Below are positions 29,049 to 39,552 of a stretch of 64,000 bases of DNA, one piece after another. The stretch comes from Chrysophaeum taylorii. Lineage: Eukaryota > Sar > Pelagophyceae > Pelagomonadales > Pelagomonadaceae. A model generated the notes under the pieces. That model was not told the origin of the DNA. It made no database searches and saw nothing but the letters and a program-made list of their open reading frames with translations. How positions within the stretch are numbered: position 1 is the first letter of the stretch; every line of letters starts with the position of its first letter. The position numbers were made by a program, and so were the translations under genes. The DNA is taken from the NCBI GenBank assembly GCA_029834535.1, contig JAQMWT010000466.1, positions 150,931 through 214,930 on the forward strand. Reading direction: 5' to 3'.

Positions 29049-29882
29049 ATGGAGAACCACTCGATGATCGTTGAGCAGCTTGCCGTCCGAGCGAAGAAGA
29101 TCGCGGGCAAGCGGCCGGTCACGCTCGACGACGCTGCTCGCGTCGTGTCTTGCCCACGGTTGGCGTTCTGTCCCGCGACTGTTCTGAGCAGGCTGTCGAT
29201 CCCAGAGAAACTCCGCGACGCGGTCGCAGCGGAGGCACGCATGCCCCGGCAGCCTGGCGGCGGCTGCAAGGCGCCGACGCCCGAGGTCGTCGAAAAAGTT
29301 CGCGCCTGGCTCGAGAGGTACGACGAGCTTCGGAAAGCGACGACGGCACGGGCGGCTTTGGCCGTGGTCGAACACGTGTGCTGGCTGCCGACTCGCACGA
29401 CAGCGACGCCGGCAGAGGTTTTTGCGGCCGCGGACCACGTGGCGATCCCGTACCGCCGACCGCCGGTCGCCCGCGCGACGCTGCCGCGCGGCTTGGCCGG
29501 CCGACTCATCGGTATCGGCGGCCGTCGTATCCGACTCCTCGTGCCCAAAGGCCACCGCGTCGTGGTCGGCCCCGCCCTTGTCACGGCGACCGGGCCCCGC
29601 GCCGGGGACGTCGTCGCGGCATTCGCGCGACGCGCCAACGTCATCGAACAAAAGAGGATCGCGCGCGACCGGCGTCTCCTCGCGGACCGAAAACGTCGTC
29701 CCCTCGCGGCACCACTACTCGAACCCCACGAACTCCTTCGACTCGCGCGTGCCAGGAAGCGCGACCGGGACCGCCGCTTTGGTACTTCCTCGTCCAAAAA
29801 GTGCCGCGCGAAGCGTGCTCGCCGCTCCGACCGCAAACTCGCCGCCAACCGACGCGCTCTCCCGGACTGGGCCTTGTGTTGA
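29049..29882 (+). CDS. Basic protein with a KH-like motif
   Basis: 277 residues from ATG 29049. The middle has GLAGRLIGIGGRRIRLLVPKGHRVVVGPALVTATG (about residues 155-190). GIGGRRIR matches the GxxG loop of KH RNA-binding domains, with beta strands after it. The C-terminal 90 residues are strongly basic (RARKRDRDRRF, KKCRAKRARRSDRK), as in nuclear or nucleolar RNA-binding proteins. The N-terminal half is Ala/Arg-rich and helical without a known domain. RNA binding is inferred, not shown. Confidence 0.6.
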   Translation: MENHSMIVEQLAVRAKKIAGKRPVTLDDAARVVSCPRLAFCPATVLSRLSIPEKLRDAVAAEARMPRQPGGGCKAPTPEVVEKVRAWLERYDELRKATTARAALAVVEHVCWLPTRTTATPAEVFAAADHVAIPYRRPPVARATLPRGLAGRLIGIGGRRIRLLVPKGHRVVVGPALVTATGPRAGDVVAAFARRANVIEQKRIARDRRLLADRKRRPLAAPLLEPHELLRLARARKRDRDRRFGTSSSKKCRAKRARRSDRKLAANRRALPDWALC

Positions 29883-30269
29883 GTCGTAGTCTGCGTTGCA
29901 CAACGAAAGCTCTGGCCGTTTATTCTTTCCTGCTTGGTGGACGACGGGTGCTTTGCGCCGCGGAGGGAGCTCGGCCTGCCTTGTGTATATGGCCTCTGGG
30001 TTCCAGCACCCCCTCCTACCCCCCTCATCTTTCGTTGCGCCCGTCGCTTGCAGGCACGTCCTTCAACGGGGTTCTCCTCCTCCTCCACCATTGTCCAGCG
30101 CGCGTAGAACCTCTTCTCCCGCTTCTGCGCGCCCGCGCGCCGAAGGAGACGAGGGCAGCAGCTCCAGTGCATTGGTAGGTAGGTAGGTAGGTGCGTGGGG
30201 ACCACCCACCGCACTAAGACGTATTACCCTCTTACCCTCTTACCACTAAGACGTATTATTACCCTTAGC

Positions 30270-30642
30270 CTGATGGCCGACCGCATGGTTGCGATGGATG
30301 ACGGTGCCTCATGAATCCTGAGCCTTGCGAGGGCATCCGCCCTCCCGGCGTAGGTTGGCACCTATTCGCCTCCCGGGCGGGCCGGTTGGCAGCCGGAACG
30401 TTCGCAGTGGGACGGGGTATGGCCGGGGGGCGCAGACGGAAGGTTATCGACTAGTTGGTTGTCAGTCAAATCGCCGTCTCCTCGTCGCATGGCGACGAGC
30501 TTGATGATCACTCTCCGCCGACCCACCTTTCGGCGCCCCTCGTCTACAGGCCCGTGATTCCGGACTGGCTCCTGTCGGTCTGGCCTGGCTCCCATGCTCG
30601 GGAGAGGTCTGAAGTTAGTTAGTTAGTTAGTTAGTTAGTTAG
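30270..30642 (+). mobile_element. Non-LTR (LINE/SINE-like) 3' end with (GTTA)n tail
   Basis: The 3' end is a run of six or seven GTTA units (30614-30642). The 70 bases before it (from about 30550, GTGATTCCGGACTGGCTC...) match 45968-46042, which is a short insertion in element 2 flanked by a 12-bp target duplication. A simple-repeat tail, 5' truncation and long target duplications are marks of target-primed retroposition. The 5' boundary given here is approximate, and no reverse transcriptase frame is visible, so it is a SINE or a truncated LINE. Confidence 0.5.
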
Positions 30643-30722
30643 GCAGTCAGTCAGTCATTCAGACGAGGCGGGCGCGGGACCCCCTTCATCTAATAGGGCG
30701 GTGGCCGCGTGACTCCCCCCCT

Positions 30723-33700
30723 CTACTTGCCGCGAGAGAGAGGCGTGACTAGGGCCACGGGCTCTCGCATGAGCGAGGCGATGCGGTCGGGCGAGAGCGG
30801 GCCGCAGACCGCAAAGGAGAAAGAGGAGTCGGTGAGCTCGGGAGGCGCGGGGTAGAGCGCGATTTCGTCGGCGTGGAAGAGGCGGGCGCACGCGGACGAC
30901 AAGCGCGCCTTGAGTTCGCGGGTCTCGACACCCTGCCCCGATGATGATCGCACTAGCGCGACCGCGGCCTCCGGTGGGAACGGCGCCGCGCGCGAGAGGA
31001 TGTCCAGGATGCGCGCGTCTCGTGGCCAACTCGGCGTCATCAAGTCGGCGATCTCGCGGAAGGCCGCCCTCACGCGCCAAGCGCGGGCGGCGACGCGGCC
31101 AATCTTGCCGGGCGGAGGGACCGAACCGTCGGCGACGGCGCTGGAGAACGCCGCCGCGAGGGCCCCGGGCGTGGCGCGCTCTCCGAATGAATCGAGCGCG
31201 CTCGAGAGCTCGTGCGTGCGCATCGCGTGCAGCCACGGTGCGCCGCCGATGCCGCGCGCGCGCAGAGCTATGTCCAGAGCGTCCAAAGCGCACACCGAGT
31301 CGACGTCCTCGGCGACAGGGCGCGCGCTTTCTTCGCCGACGAGCGCGACGCTCACGTCGACCTCGACGCCCGCGCGTGTTGTCAAAGAGAGCACGGGGCG
31401 GCGCGGGGAGCGGCCGAGGTACGCGCTGCCCTCGTCTCGGAGAAGCGTCGCGAGACGTTCGAGAAGCGCGAGGGCATCGCGACTCGACGCGCACGACGAG
31501 CCAACGCAGACGAGGTCTACGTCGGAGCGCCGCCCTCGCGGCCACGACCCCACAGCCTCGCATCGCCCTGTCGCCACGATTTGCTTGTAGCGCGCGTCGA
31601 CGAGCGCGATCGCGTCGCGGCCAGCGGCAGTCTCGCTCTCGGGTCGACGGCCACGCCCGAAGCACGCGAGCCACTGCTGGAGAGGGGGGGCATCCGAGTG
31701 GAGGGTCCGCGGGTCCACGGATCTGAACGCGACGTCCTCGCACACAATCGCGACCGTCGCGGCGACGGCCTCGCGCGAGGCGGCGTCGTCGTCGTAGTGG
31801 CAGAGATCGGCGAGTCGAGGGAGCGTTGCCACGATCTTCTCGACCGTGCGCGCCTTAAAGTCGGCCGTGCTGCCAGCGTCAGGCTTGAAACAGAAAGCGT
31901 CGAAGAGCGCGTCGGCGCGATAACGCCGCAGCAACCGTCGAACCGCCGACGCGCACGCCGCTACGCGGCCGGTCAAGAGCACGTGAACAGCGCTCGAGTC
32001 TCGCCGGGCGAGATCGTGGAGACGCGCGAGGGCCAGCAGCGGCGCGCACGGCCGGTCGGGGGCGAGGGATGTGGGGTCGTCGGGGCTCGGGAGCGACGCC
32101 CCGCCGCAAGGTGCCGTCTCGAGCAGCGTGCCGTCAAAGTCCCACACGTACGCGTTTGTCGCCGACTTCCACTCGCGAGACCGCGGCGCCGCGAAGTCGA
32201 CGACGACCCGAGCGGGCGTCGTCTTCTTGTTCGGCTTGCTGCTGCTCAGCAGAGCGTATTCGATGAGAGCGGTGGAGGTCGTGATGACTTCGCCCGACAC
32301 GAGTTGGACGCCGAGACGGCCTCGGACTGTTGTCGTTACTCCTTTCTCGCGCGGTGCCGTCTCGAACGACGAAAAGTCGAGCGCGCGCGAGTCCGCCGGG
32401 CGAAAGTTCGTCGCGTGCGCGATCGTGATGTGCCCGCGCCACCCGTCGTGCGGAAACGACGACTCGGACGCGAGCGCGACGCACGACACGGCGTGTGCGT
32501 TCGCGTCGGCGCTCGCGGGCCCGACGGCGAGCGAGACGCCTCGCCCCAGATTTTGTGCCGTCGCGCGCGCCTGCGCCGACCCCGCTGCTGGCCGGAACGC
32601 TACTGTCGCGTGGTGCGCTCGCACAACGGCTGACCGCGGAGGGTAGGCGCGCACGAGCTGCTGGCGCGATGCCTCGGACAGCACGACGCCAGCATATGCG
32701 ATTTGGCGCCGCGACGCGAGGGCGTCTAGCGCCGCTGCCGCTTGATCTCGCGCCCCATCGACGACGACGACGACGACGCGCGTGGCGTCGGTCGTTGTTG
32801 CCGGAAGCGCCTCCCAGCGGCACCAAGCCGAGTCGGCGTTGACGCCGTGCTCGCCGCGACTCGCGAGTCTCCGAGCGTCTTCGAGCGACGCGCACGCGAA
32901 CTCGACGACGCCCAACGACGCCCCGTGCTTCGCGGCGAGATCAACGTACGGCGCCATCTCCCGCAGACCGCAATTGGTGTTGTCGATGACGACAATCCCG
33001 ACACGCGCCTGTATCGCTTTGGCAGCCGCGCCCCGGCACGCGCCGTGGGCTGTGTCGAGTTTTGCCGCCGAGAAGCCGCCGTTCTTGGCGCCGAAATAGG
33101 CGTCGGCCGAGCACGCCTCGCACGAGACGCTCGCCTCGGCGGCCAACGCGCCCAACTTTCTGGCCATCGTCGTCTTGCCGGAGCCCGGCACGCCGCGTAG
33201 GATAACAACAAAGCTCGTACTCTTCGCGTCGTCGAGGGCGCCCGTGCTCACCACGTCGTCGATGAGCGCCCGCGCAGCGTCGTCGATCGCGTCGAACGTC
33301 GCGACTTGGTTTTTCAACGTCGTCGTCATCTCCGCCAACGCGGGGTAATACGTCGCCAAAGTTCTGTAAAAGCCGCTCGGCGCGGCGCCACCGTTGAGGC
33401 CGGCGACGCAGAGGTGCACGCCGTCGACTTCCTGGACGCCGAAGATCGTATCCGGGCCGAAGCCGCTGCGTCGCCACGCCGTCTCGTCAAAGTACCCCAG
33501 CGAGCGCGCGAGCTGTCTCGGAAGTTTTGCGACGGTCACGTGCGCGCGCGTGGTGGCGCGACGACCGGCCGTGTTGAAGCCCGCCTGCTCGAGCGAGTCG
33601 TAGAGGTCGTTCGAGAGCGCGTTCAGTCGACCTCGCTCTTTCGGCGCAACGTACACGACTTGTCCGCGCACGCTGAACGAGTGAACGCCCTCGAGCGACA

Positions 33701-35741
33701 AGACGACCGGTCGGTTCCCCGCGAACATGTGGCGACCGAGCAACGCGGGGACCTCGTCGCGCAGGACTTGATCAAGGCGACGACGTTCGAGTTCGCCGTC
33801 GACGCGCGCCGTCGCGAGCGTGACGTGCAGCGAGGACGTCGGTTGGAGCGCCGAGTCGAGCCTCGGCTCGAAGTGAACGAGCGCATCCTGCAGCGCGCGG
33901 ACCCGCGACACGATCGCCGGAGCGTCGACCTTGATGGCGAGGAACAAGTTGGGTCTTCGTGGGTCTTTGATGTCTTTCTTGTAGACGACGGTTTTGTTCC
34001 GAGATGATGAGTCAGATTCTCCACGGGGGGCGACAACAACAGTGGGTTCTCTCCCCTCTTGGTGCGACGACGGCGACGATGATGCCAGGTCCCGCGCGAC
34101 AGGGTTCTCGAGGTGGTCGAGCCGCGTTTGCGAGTCAACGTCGCATACCTCGTCGACGCGGGTATCCTCCGCGGATGCCAGGTACCGCGCGACGAGGTTC
34201 TCGAGGTCGAGCCGCGTTTGCGAGTCAACGTCGCAGACTTCGTCGCGGATATCCTCCGTGGACATTCCGTTTTCGTGCGCGAGCGTAGCCAGCGCCTTGG
34301 GCAAGAAGGCCTCGACGCGAGCGGCGTCGCGCGAGACGAGCAGCGGGGGAAAGGCTTGGTCGTAGTCGTCGTCGTCGGTCTCCAGCAGGCTCGATAGTTC
34401 GAAGAAGCCGCGGTTGACTGTTCGGTCGCGGGCGCCGTGCGCTGCAAGGTAGGCACGACTCTTGATCTTGATCCTTCGTCCTCGCGCGTCGCGCGCGACA
34501 AAACCTTCGCGGTACGCTGGCAATCGTCGCGTGAACTGGAGCAGCCGCGCCAGGCGCGTGGTTCCCGGCATCACGGCGTAGGCGTTCGGCGACAGGACGC
34601 GTGCCCGGGCGACGACGTCGCCGTCGAGGTCCTCCTCGACCTCCTCGCCGCCAGGGAGAGCGCGCGTGAGGAGGTGGACGAGGCGCGGCGCGACGTGGGG
34701 CGCGATGACACGCGCACGAGGGTGGAGGAGCTCGAACGCGTAGCACCGGTCCTGCCTCAGCGCCTCGCACAGCTTGTCGAAGCCGCCGCTCGTTGCGTTG
34801 GCCGCCTCGACGAAGAGGCTCCCGACCGAGACGCAATCGGCGTCGTCGTCGTCGATCTCGTCGCCCCACCGAAACCGTGCGTCGAAAGCGTCGATGCAGC
34901 CGTTCGAGGCGACGCGCCAGCGGCCGTCCACAAAGTAGACCTTGGTCAGCAGCCCGTCGCACTTCTCGGTGACTACGGCGTCGTCGTCGACGGCGACGTC
35001 GGCCGCGCGATGATCTTCAACTTCCCAAAATTTGTCAAAGGCCGCGCACAGGAGCCGGTTCGTGTCCTGCTCGTACACGCAGCCGCGACAATGGTCGAGC
35101 GCGAGGTGAGCGAGGTCTGCCGTCGTCGTCGTCGTCTGCGGGGCGAACTGCGTAGCGTCCGCGTACATCGCCGAGTAGGCCTTAACTTTGCCGAGCGTCT
35201 TCGTAGCGACCTTGCACCGCAAGCCCAGGAGCACCGGGCGCACGTCGGAGAAGGCCTCGACGCCGCGCTCGCGAAGGTAGCGCTGCAACGGCGTCCCGAC
35301 CTCTCCGAGGGTCGTCGGCCTGCCGATTGTGTTCCCGCAGCCCGAGAGATCGCATCGCTCGAAGGGCGGCGTAGACCCGAAGACGCGATCGAGCCTCGTC
35401 CGCTTGTCCCAGACCACCGCGTCGTCGAATTTGAAGTAGACGATGCGGTGCTGCGGCACCGCGAGCGCGTCCATCGCCGCCTGCTCGATGCGGCCCCAGC
35501 TCGAGAAAGCCGACAACGGCTTCTCCACGATGGTGTTGAGAATGCGGTCGCGGTACCCCACGACGCACCGGCCCGCCTCGACCTCTGGGTCCCACAGAAA
35601 CCGATTTATCACGTCGAGCGCCACCCGCATGATGCTTCCGCCCCAACCGCCGTTTGGTCGCCGACACAATTCTTTCGGATGATCGCTCGGGAGTGTTCTC
35701 CGAGCGTTTCTGCGAGCCGTTGCCACCTCACTCCAGAGCAT
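30723..35741 (-). CDS. Multi-domain RNA repair protein (ligase, kinase, phosphatases, nucleotidyltransferase)
   Basis: About 1,672 residues from ATG 35741 (ATG 35630 also possible). In order: MJ1316-type RNA-end domain (~38-123, HRIVYFKFDDAVVWDK..RLDRVFGS); T4 Rnl1-like RNA ligase with KCDG (catalytic Lys260), FELLHP (336-341), EGFVARD (412-418) and KIKS (425-428); 2H phosphoesterase with two HVT motifs (639, 734); P-loop kinase GVPGSGKT (850-857) with DNTN (920-923); a second 2H-like module with HAT (1044) and HIT (1104); HAD phosphatase DFDGT (1201-1205); pol-beta-type nucleotidyltransferase GSW...SDVDL (1398-1411) with a third Asp near 1462. Domains of this kind open cyclic phosphates, clean and phosphorylate ends, reseal RNA and add nucleotides, so the protein could repair cleaved tRNA alone. 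All key residues look intact. A 30-residue tandem duplication lies at ~501-553. Confidence 0.88.
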   Translation of the reverse strand: MLWSEVATARRNARRTLPSDHPKELCRRPNGGWGGSIMRVALDVINRFLWDPEVEAGRCVVGYRDRILNTIVEKPLSAFSSWGRIEQAAMDALAVPQHRIVYFKFDDAVVWDKRTRLDRVFGSTPPFERCDLSGCGNTIGRPTTLGEVGTPLQRYLRERGVEAFSDVRPVLLGLRCKVATKTLGKVKAYSAMYADATQFAPQTTTTTADLAHLALDHCRGCVYEQDTNRLLCAAFDKFWEVEDHRAADVAVDDDAVVTEKCDGLLTKVYFVDGRWRVASNGCIDAFDARFRWGDEIDDDDADCVSVGSLFVEAANATSGGFDKLCEALRQDRCYAFELLHPRARVIAPHVAPRLVHLLTRALPGGEEVEEDLDGDVVARARVLSPNAYAVMPGTTRLARLLQFTRRLPAYREGFVARDARGRRIKIKSRAYLAAHGARDRTVNRGFFELSSLLETDDDDYDQAFPPLLVSRDAARVEAFLPKALATLAHENGMSTEDIRDEVCDVDSQTRLDLENLVARYLASAEDTRVDEVCDVDSQTRLDHLENPVARDLASSSPSSHQEGREPTVVVAPRGESDSSSRNKTVVYKKDIKDPRRPNLFLAIKVDAPAIVSRVRALQDALVHFEPRLDSALQPTSSLHVTLATARVDGELERRRLDQVLRDEVPALLGRHMFAGNRPVVLSLEGVHSFSVRGQVVYVAPKERGRLNALSNDLYDSLEQAGFNTAGRRATTRAHVTVAKLPRQLARSLGYFDETAWRRSGFGPDTIFGVQEVDGVHLCVAGLNGGAAPSGFYRTLATYYPALAEMTTTLKNQVATFDAIDDAARALIDDVVSTGALDDAKSTSFVVILRGVPGSGKTTMARKLGALAAEASVSCEACSADAYFGAKNGGFSAAKLDTAHGACRGAAAKAIQARVGIVVIDNTNCGLREMAPYVDLAAKHGASLGVVEFACASLEDARRLASRGEHGVNADSAWCRWEALPATTTDATRVVVVVVDGARDQAAAALDALASRRQIAYAGVVLSEASRQQLVRAYPPRSAVVRAHHATVAFRPAAGSAQARATAQNLGRGVSLAVGPASADANAHAVSCVALASESSFPHDGWRGHITIAHATNFRPADSRALDFSSFETAPREKGVTTTVRGRLGVQLVSGEVITTSTALIEYALLSSSKPNKKTTPARVVVDFAAPRSREWKSATNAYVWDFDGTLLETAPCGGASLPSPDDPTSLAPDRPCAPLLALARLHDLARRDSSAVHVLLTGRVAACASAVRRLLRRYRADALFDAFCFKPDAGSTADFKARTVEKIVATLPRLADLCHYDDDAASREAVAATVAIVCEDVAFRSVDPRTLHSDAPPLQQWLACFGRGRRPESETAAGRDAIALVDARYKQIVATGRCEAVGSWPRGRRSDVDLVCVGSSCASSRDALALLERLATLLRDEGSAYLGRSPRRPVLSLTTRAGVEVDVSVALVGEESARPVAEDVDSVCALDALDIALRARGIGGAPWLHAMRTHELSSALDSFGERATPGALAAAFSSAVADGSVPPPGKIGRVAARAWRVRAAFREIADLMTPSWPRDARILDILSRAAPFPPEAAVALVRSSSGQGVETRELKARLSSACARLFHADEIALYPAPPELTDSSFSFAVCGPLSPDRIASLMREPVALVTPLSRGK

Positions 35742-36807
35742 TCGGCGTAGACTGGAAACTGGACTAAACTTCTGGGAGGAAGAAAAAAAAAACGACCACC
35801 GTGTTTTCACAGAGGAGCGCCGTAGCTGCGCGGACGCGCGAAAAGTCGAAAGGGCAACCGAGCTCGAGCTGCTGGGGAAAAGAGAAAGTAGCCTCTCTCC
35901 TTCGTTGGTCGTCCTTGATTGTTTGGTGTCACCACCGTCGGGGTCGTCGTCGCCTCAATGGCTGGCTGGCTGCTTGCCGCCTCCCTCGAGCCGCCTCGGC
36001 CTCCCGATGGTTTTTGCTCGGGTCCAGTCTGCGCGGTTCCTAACATCACGGCCAAGCATTGGCATGGAATGTACTTGTCGCTCACTACCCAGAGCATGCC
36101 GCATTCTTTACTCAGATTTCTCTCAATATGACTGTGGCATCTCGTAATTGCGCACGCCTCGGCGCACAAATGCCATTCTCGACGCGGTTTTTTATGGTGG
36201 TCGGGGAGCTAATTGTCCCATCTACCGCTTCCTTGCGTGCGCGTCTCCTCCGAGCGCCGTTGTGGTCGGAGCTCGGTGCTTCTATTCTACCAATGGGTGC
36301 ACCTTTGCTTCAGCTGCTACCTCTTCTTCATATTAAATGAATAATAACGACCCCGCTTTTGGAGCCATGGTTTTGTCATCATACATCATAGCCTTTCTCA
36401 CAGTCACATCTTGATAATACCCCCCACTATCGTACGCCAGTATGCGAAGGGGCCTTTCCAGGCCTGATGCAGGCCCACCGCACCGCGCTTCTCAACGCCA
36501 ACGGTTCACTGAATTTACGAGTAGTGGTCACATAATTGTAGGTTATGGCGGAGATCCTCGCAATATCTATAGCCCTTTGTTAAAATGTCCATCGCATCAT
36601 GAATAACTGTGGTTTTTAAGACATCAGAGCGGGACCAAAACAGGGGTGCACCACACCACTGGAGTTTGTGCACTCCCTCGTCTCACAGAAACTTGCACGG
36701 CATTAATAAACTTCTCGAACGACCGTGTTGCTGCTGCCAGTGTGCACGAACACTTCTGCTCGAGACTCGAACGATGAGCCTCGACGAGGCGCCGCGCGCG
36801 TTCACAG
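35742..36807. other. Intergenic, nothing assignable
   Basis: Short open frames of 60-120 codons on both strands show no domains. The base composition is more AT-rich after 36300. Confidence 0.4.
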
Positions 36808-37546
36808 CTACCCCCTGCCAACGCGGAGGTCTCTGTGGAATTGGCGGTGGCTCGCCGTCCAGTGCGTGCGCTGGCCTGCGGTCGCGACGTGAGTGCGAGC
36901 CAACACAACACACTGTCGGGCGGACTCGGCGTATTTGTTACATTCGAGGCTGCAGTAGCGAGCCCGGTCATCAAGGGAAACGCGGTGCTCCGAGCACATC
37001 GAGCAGAGTGGGAGCCCGGGGTACTCCAGGCCGCACGCGACGCACGTATCGAGTTTAATATCGGTGCGCCACCGAAACACCAACGGAAGACCGAGTTCGA
37101 ACTCGGATTTTCCCGGGATGTCGTCGGAGCTGGCAAACGGGAAATAACGGCCGCCGAGCATGCACATTCCGCCGTCGGGAAAATTATCGTACGGCGGCCC
37201 ATAACCCCATGTTGTTATTTTGGCCATCTTCCAGAAAGGTTGCCCGAGAATGAATCGCCGCCAGGAACATCGATTCCGGAACTATAACGCACGGAATGTT
37301 GACCTCGACCGCCTTCCCATCGGCGTCGAACAAGGTGATTTTGACGTTGCGAGCGAGCTGAATCTGGTCGAGAGGAGCCTGAAAGCAAAGGTCCAAGAGT
37401 TGAGTCTTCGAGCGCAGCGATACGACGGGAATCCCGAGTTCTTCGGCTAAATCAGGCGTCATCATCTCGACGGCGCAACTCTTGACGAGGAACAGGCGCA
37501 GGCGTGCCCTATTTTCTGGCCCCTGCACTAGCCCCTCGAAGTTCAT
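36808..37546 (-). pseudogene. Retropepsin-like domain plus MYND-like zinc finger, one frameshift
   Basis: The first frame starts at ATG 37546. LFLVKSCAVEMMTPDLAEELGIP lines up with the retropepsin pattern LVDTGA...I...LA..LGIP, but the catalytic Asp is Lys and the Gly is Cys. A second frame, shifted by one base, takes over near 37240 with RFILGQPFWKM, which resembles the conserved ILG..F.. end of a retropepsin. It then runs into CVAC..., CSMC, YCSLEC and a His, a MYND-like zinc finger. No GT-AG intron explains the shift. It may be a host gene built on a retroelement protease that has now decayed, or a sequencing error may have broken an intact gene. Confidence 0.45.
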
Positions 37547-38289
37547 CGTGACGTCGAGACGACGAGTATGGAACCTTCAAGGTCTCAACAAAACATTAGT
37601 CGGACCAGAAAAAATCGTTCCAGCATACGTTAGTAAAAAAAGTTACCAATTAATTTCCTTTGCCTTGCCTATCTTACTTTACCATTACTTTACCGTCCTT
37701 TCAAAACGATGGTAAAGTACAGTCTTTACATTGATTTCTACATTACTATCACGGACGTCGTATGGGACGCCGCGTCAAGTCGCAGAACCTCACTAAGAGA
37801 GAGAGCTCCCAAGATCTCGTTGGCGTACACACTAATAATAATAATGCGTCCGCAAGCGTGCCGTGAAGATGAAGTTGGCCGCGGACTCGCGGGCGCCGGG
37901 ACGCCGCCGAGAACGCCAGACCCCAAGCTGATCCGAACTCGGCAAAAAAGGTCAAGACTCTCTCCGACGACGACGACCGTGGAGGCCGCCGCTAACCAGG
38001 AAACTGGCCCGAACCTGGAGACTGGCGCTCTATTCCTGGCGACGGTTGGAGACCCTTGGCTCTCTATCGAGGTCAACGCCGAGTGCAAGACGGACGAGCT
38101 CTATACGTTCGCTCGCTGCGAGGGCACCAACTACGCCGGCGCCTGGAGCCCCATCACACAAAACGACCGTGCCCAATCACGTCTCAGGGTCTACCACACG
38201 TCTGCATCGCGGCCGCGACTGCGAATCCGAACTCTGGTCGTCGCCCTAACCCTCCGCTTTTTTTGACCAAAGTCCCCCGACCGACCCCA
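37547..38289. other. Intergenic, nothing firm
   Basis: A plus-strand frame from ATG 37841 to 38266 is open, but I see no domain in it and cannot support it as a gene. Confidence 0.35.
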
Positions 38290-39552
38290 CTATCGAGGGG
38301 CCGCCATGGCATCGTAGACTTGACGCAACATCGGCTGGAGCTGCGCCTGGAGGCCCAAGATGGCGAAGTCGTCGCCCTCTTCGGGCACGTCAGCGTCAAG
38401 CATATCCAAAAGCCGCGCCGTCGCGGCCTCTTCGTCGTCTTCGCCCGGAGGTGGTGGTAGTACGGGGGCCGCAGAAGGCGGGGGTAGGCTCGGCGGTCGC
38501 GGGGCCTCCGTCTCGTCGAGCGAGTCGAGCCAGCAGAGCGGCAGGGTGATGCGGCCTGTCGCCCATCCATTCACACACGTGATGGCGATGAGTAAAGACA
38601 CACGCACAGTTGTAGAGGACGTGGAGGCGTCCGCCGGCAACGGCGAGCGCGCGGGGGACGAGGATGATGTGCTCCTGCTTGCCTCGGGCGAGGCCTGCCC
38701 GACGGAAGCGGCCGTGCAGGATAGCCTCGATACCCGCAGGCGGGTCGAGGACGTCGGCGTCGGGTCCGAGATCAACGTCGTCGTCAAAGAGCGGCTCCTC
38801 CCGGTTGTCGAGGACGACGCGCTTTATCCGATCCGGAATGGTGATGGTCGAGCGTCCGAAGAAGGCGGGGGAGCGGCGTTCGGCGGCTTGGACGGCAAAA
38901 ACCCGCGCTAACCGAGGCGTCGGCTCGGTCGTCTCGGCCGCCGCCGCCAAGAGGCGCTCGAGCTCCAGCAACTCGCTCGGCTGGCCGAGCTCGTCGTCGT
39001 CGTCGATCCCCAACGCGACCCGCGCCTTTTCCTCCGCGAGCGCGCGCACCTCGTCGCTCGCCTTGACGACGTAGCTATACCGAGGTGCGGCCGCGCGGTC
39101 GTCGACGCGGCGCCACTTGTCCGCCGGCGCTTCGACCGCCGCGTCGGGCGCCCCCAGCCACGGCTGGGCCGCCCACTCTGGCCACCGCATGAAGGGCGCG
39201 GGCCGTCCTTCCGCGATGCGCCTTATCTTCGCATCGCGAGGCTCTTCGGGCACGATGCTCGGCGCGAGTCGCCTGCGACCGTTCGGGTCGCTCAACGCCT
39301 CGGCCTGCTCCAGGAACTCGCCAAGCCCGGCGCGGTCGGAAAGGCTCGCACGCCACGCCTGACGGGAAGATGAGACGAGCACCAACACGCGCGCACGGTA
39401 TCAAGCTTCGAAGCGATCGCTTCGGCCCTCGTGCGCCCGCGCGACGTCTCGACCAACTCGATCACCGCCCGACGCACGTTCTCGCGGACCTCGCGCTGGA
39501 GCCACATGCCGGCGCGCACGCTTGGCGCGGTCTCGCGGAGGTCTAGCATCAT
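38290..39552 (-). CDS. Three-exon gene of unknown function
   Basis: Exons are 39552-39397, 39358-38608 and 38555-38290; the introns are GT...AG and 38 and 52 nt long. Splicing gives 390 codons with no stop. The N-terminus is helical (LQREVRENVRRAVIELVETSRGRTRAEAIASKLDT). The middle has conserved-looking stretches (FMRWPEWAAQPWLG, YSYVVKASDEVRALAEEKARVALGI, TITIPDRIKRVVLDNREEP). Near the C-terminus come LHVLYNC joined by splicing to RITLPLCWLDSLDE, then a Pro-rich and an acidic stretch. I do not recognise the family. The exact frame restoration by both introns is strong evidence that the gene is real. Confidence 0.75.

Noticed and set aside
30655-31743. Several 200-470-codon frames on both strands under the RNA repair gene
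   Set aside because: All are Arg/Ala/Ser-rich shadows; only the long minus frame has conserved motifs.
37841-38266. Possible plus-strand gene
   Set aside because: No domain, poor start context and no splice support.
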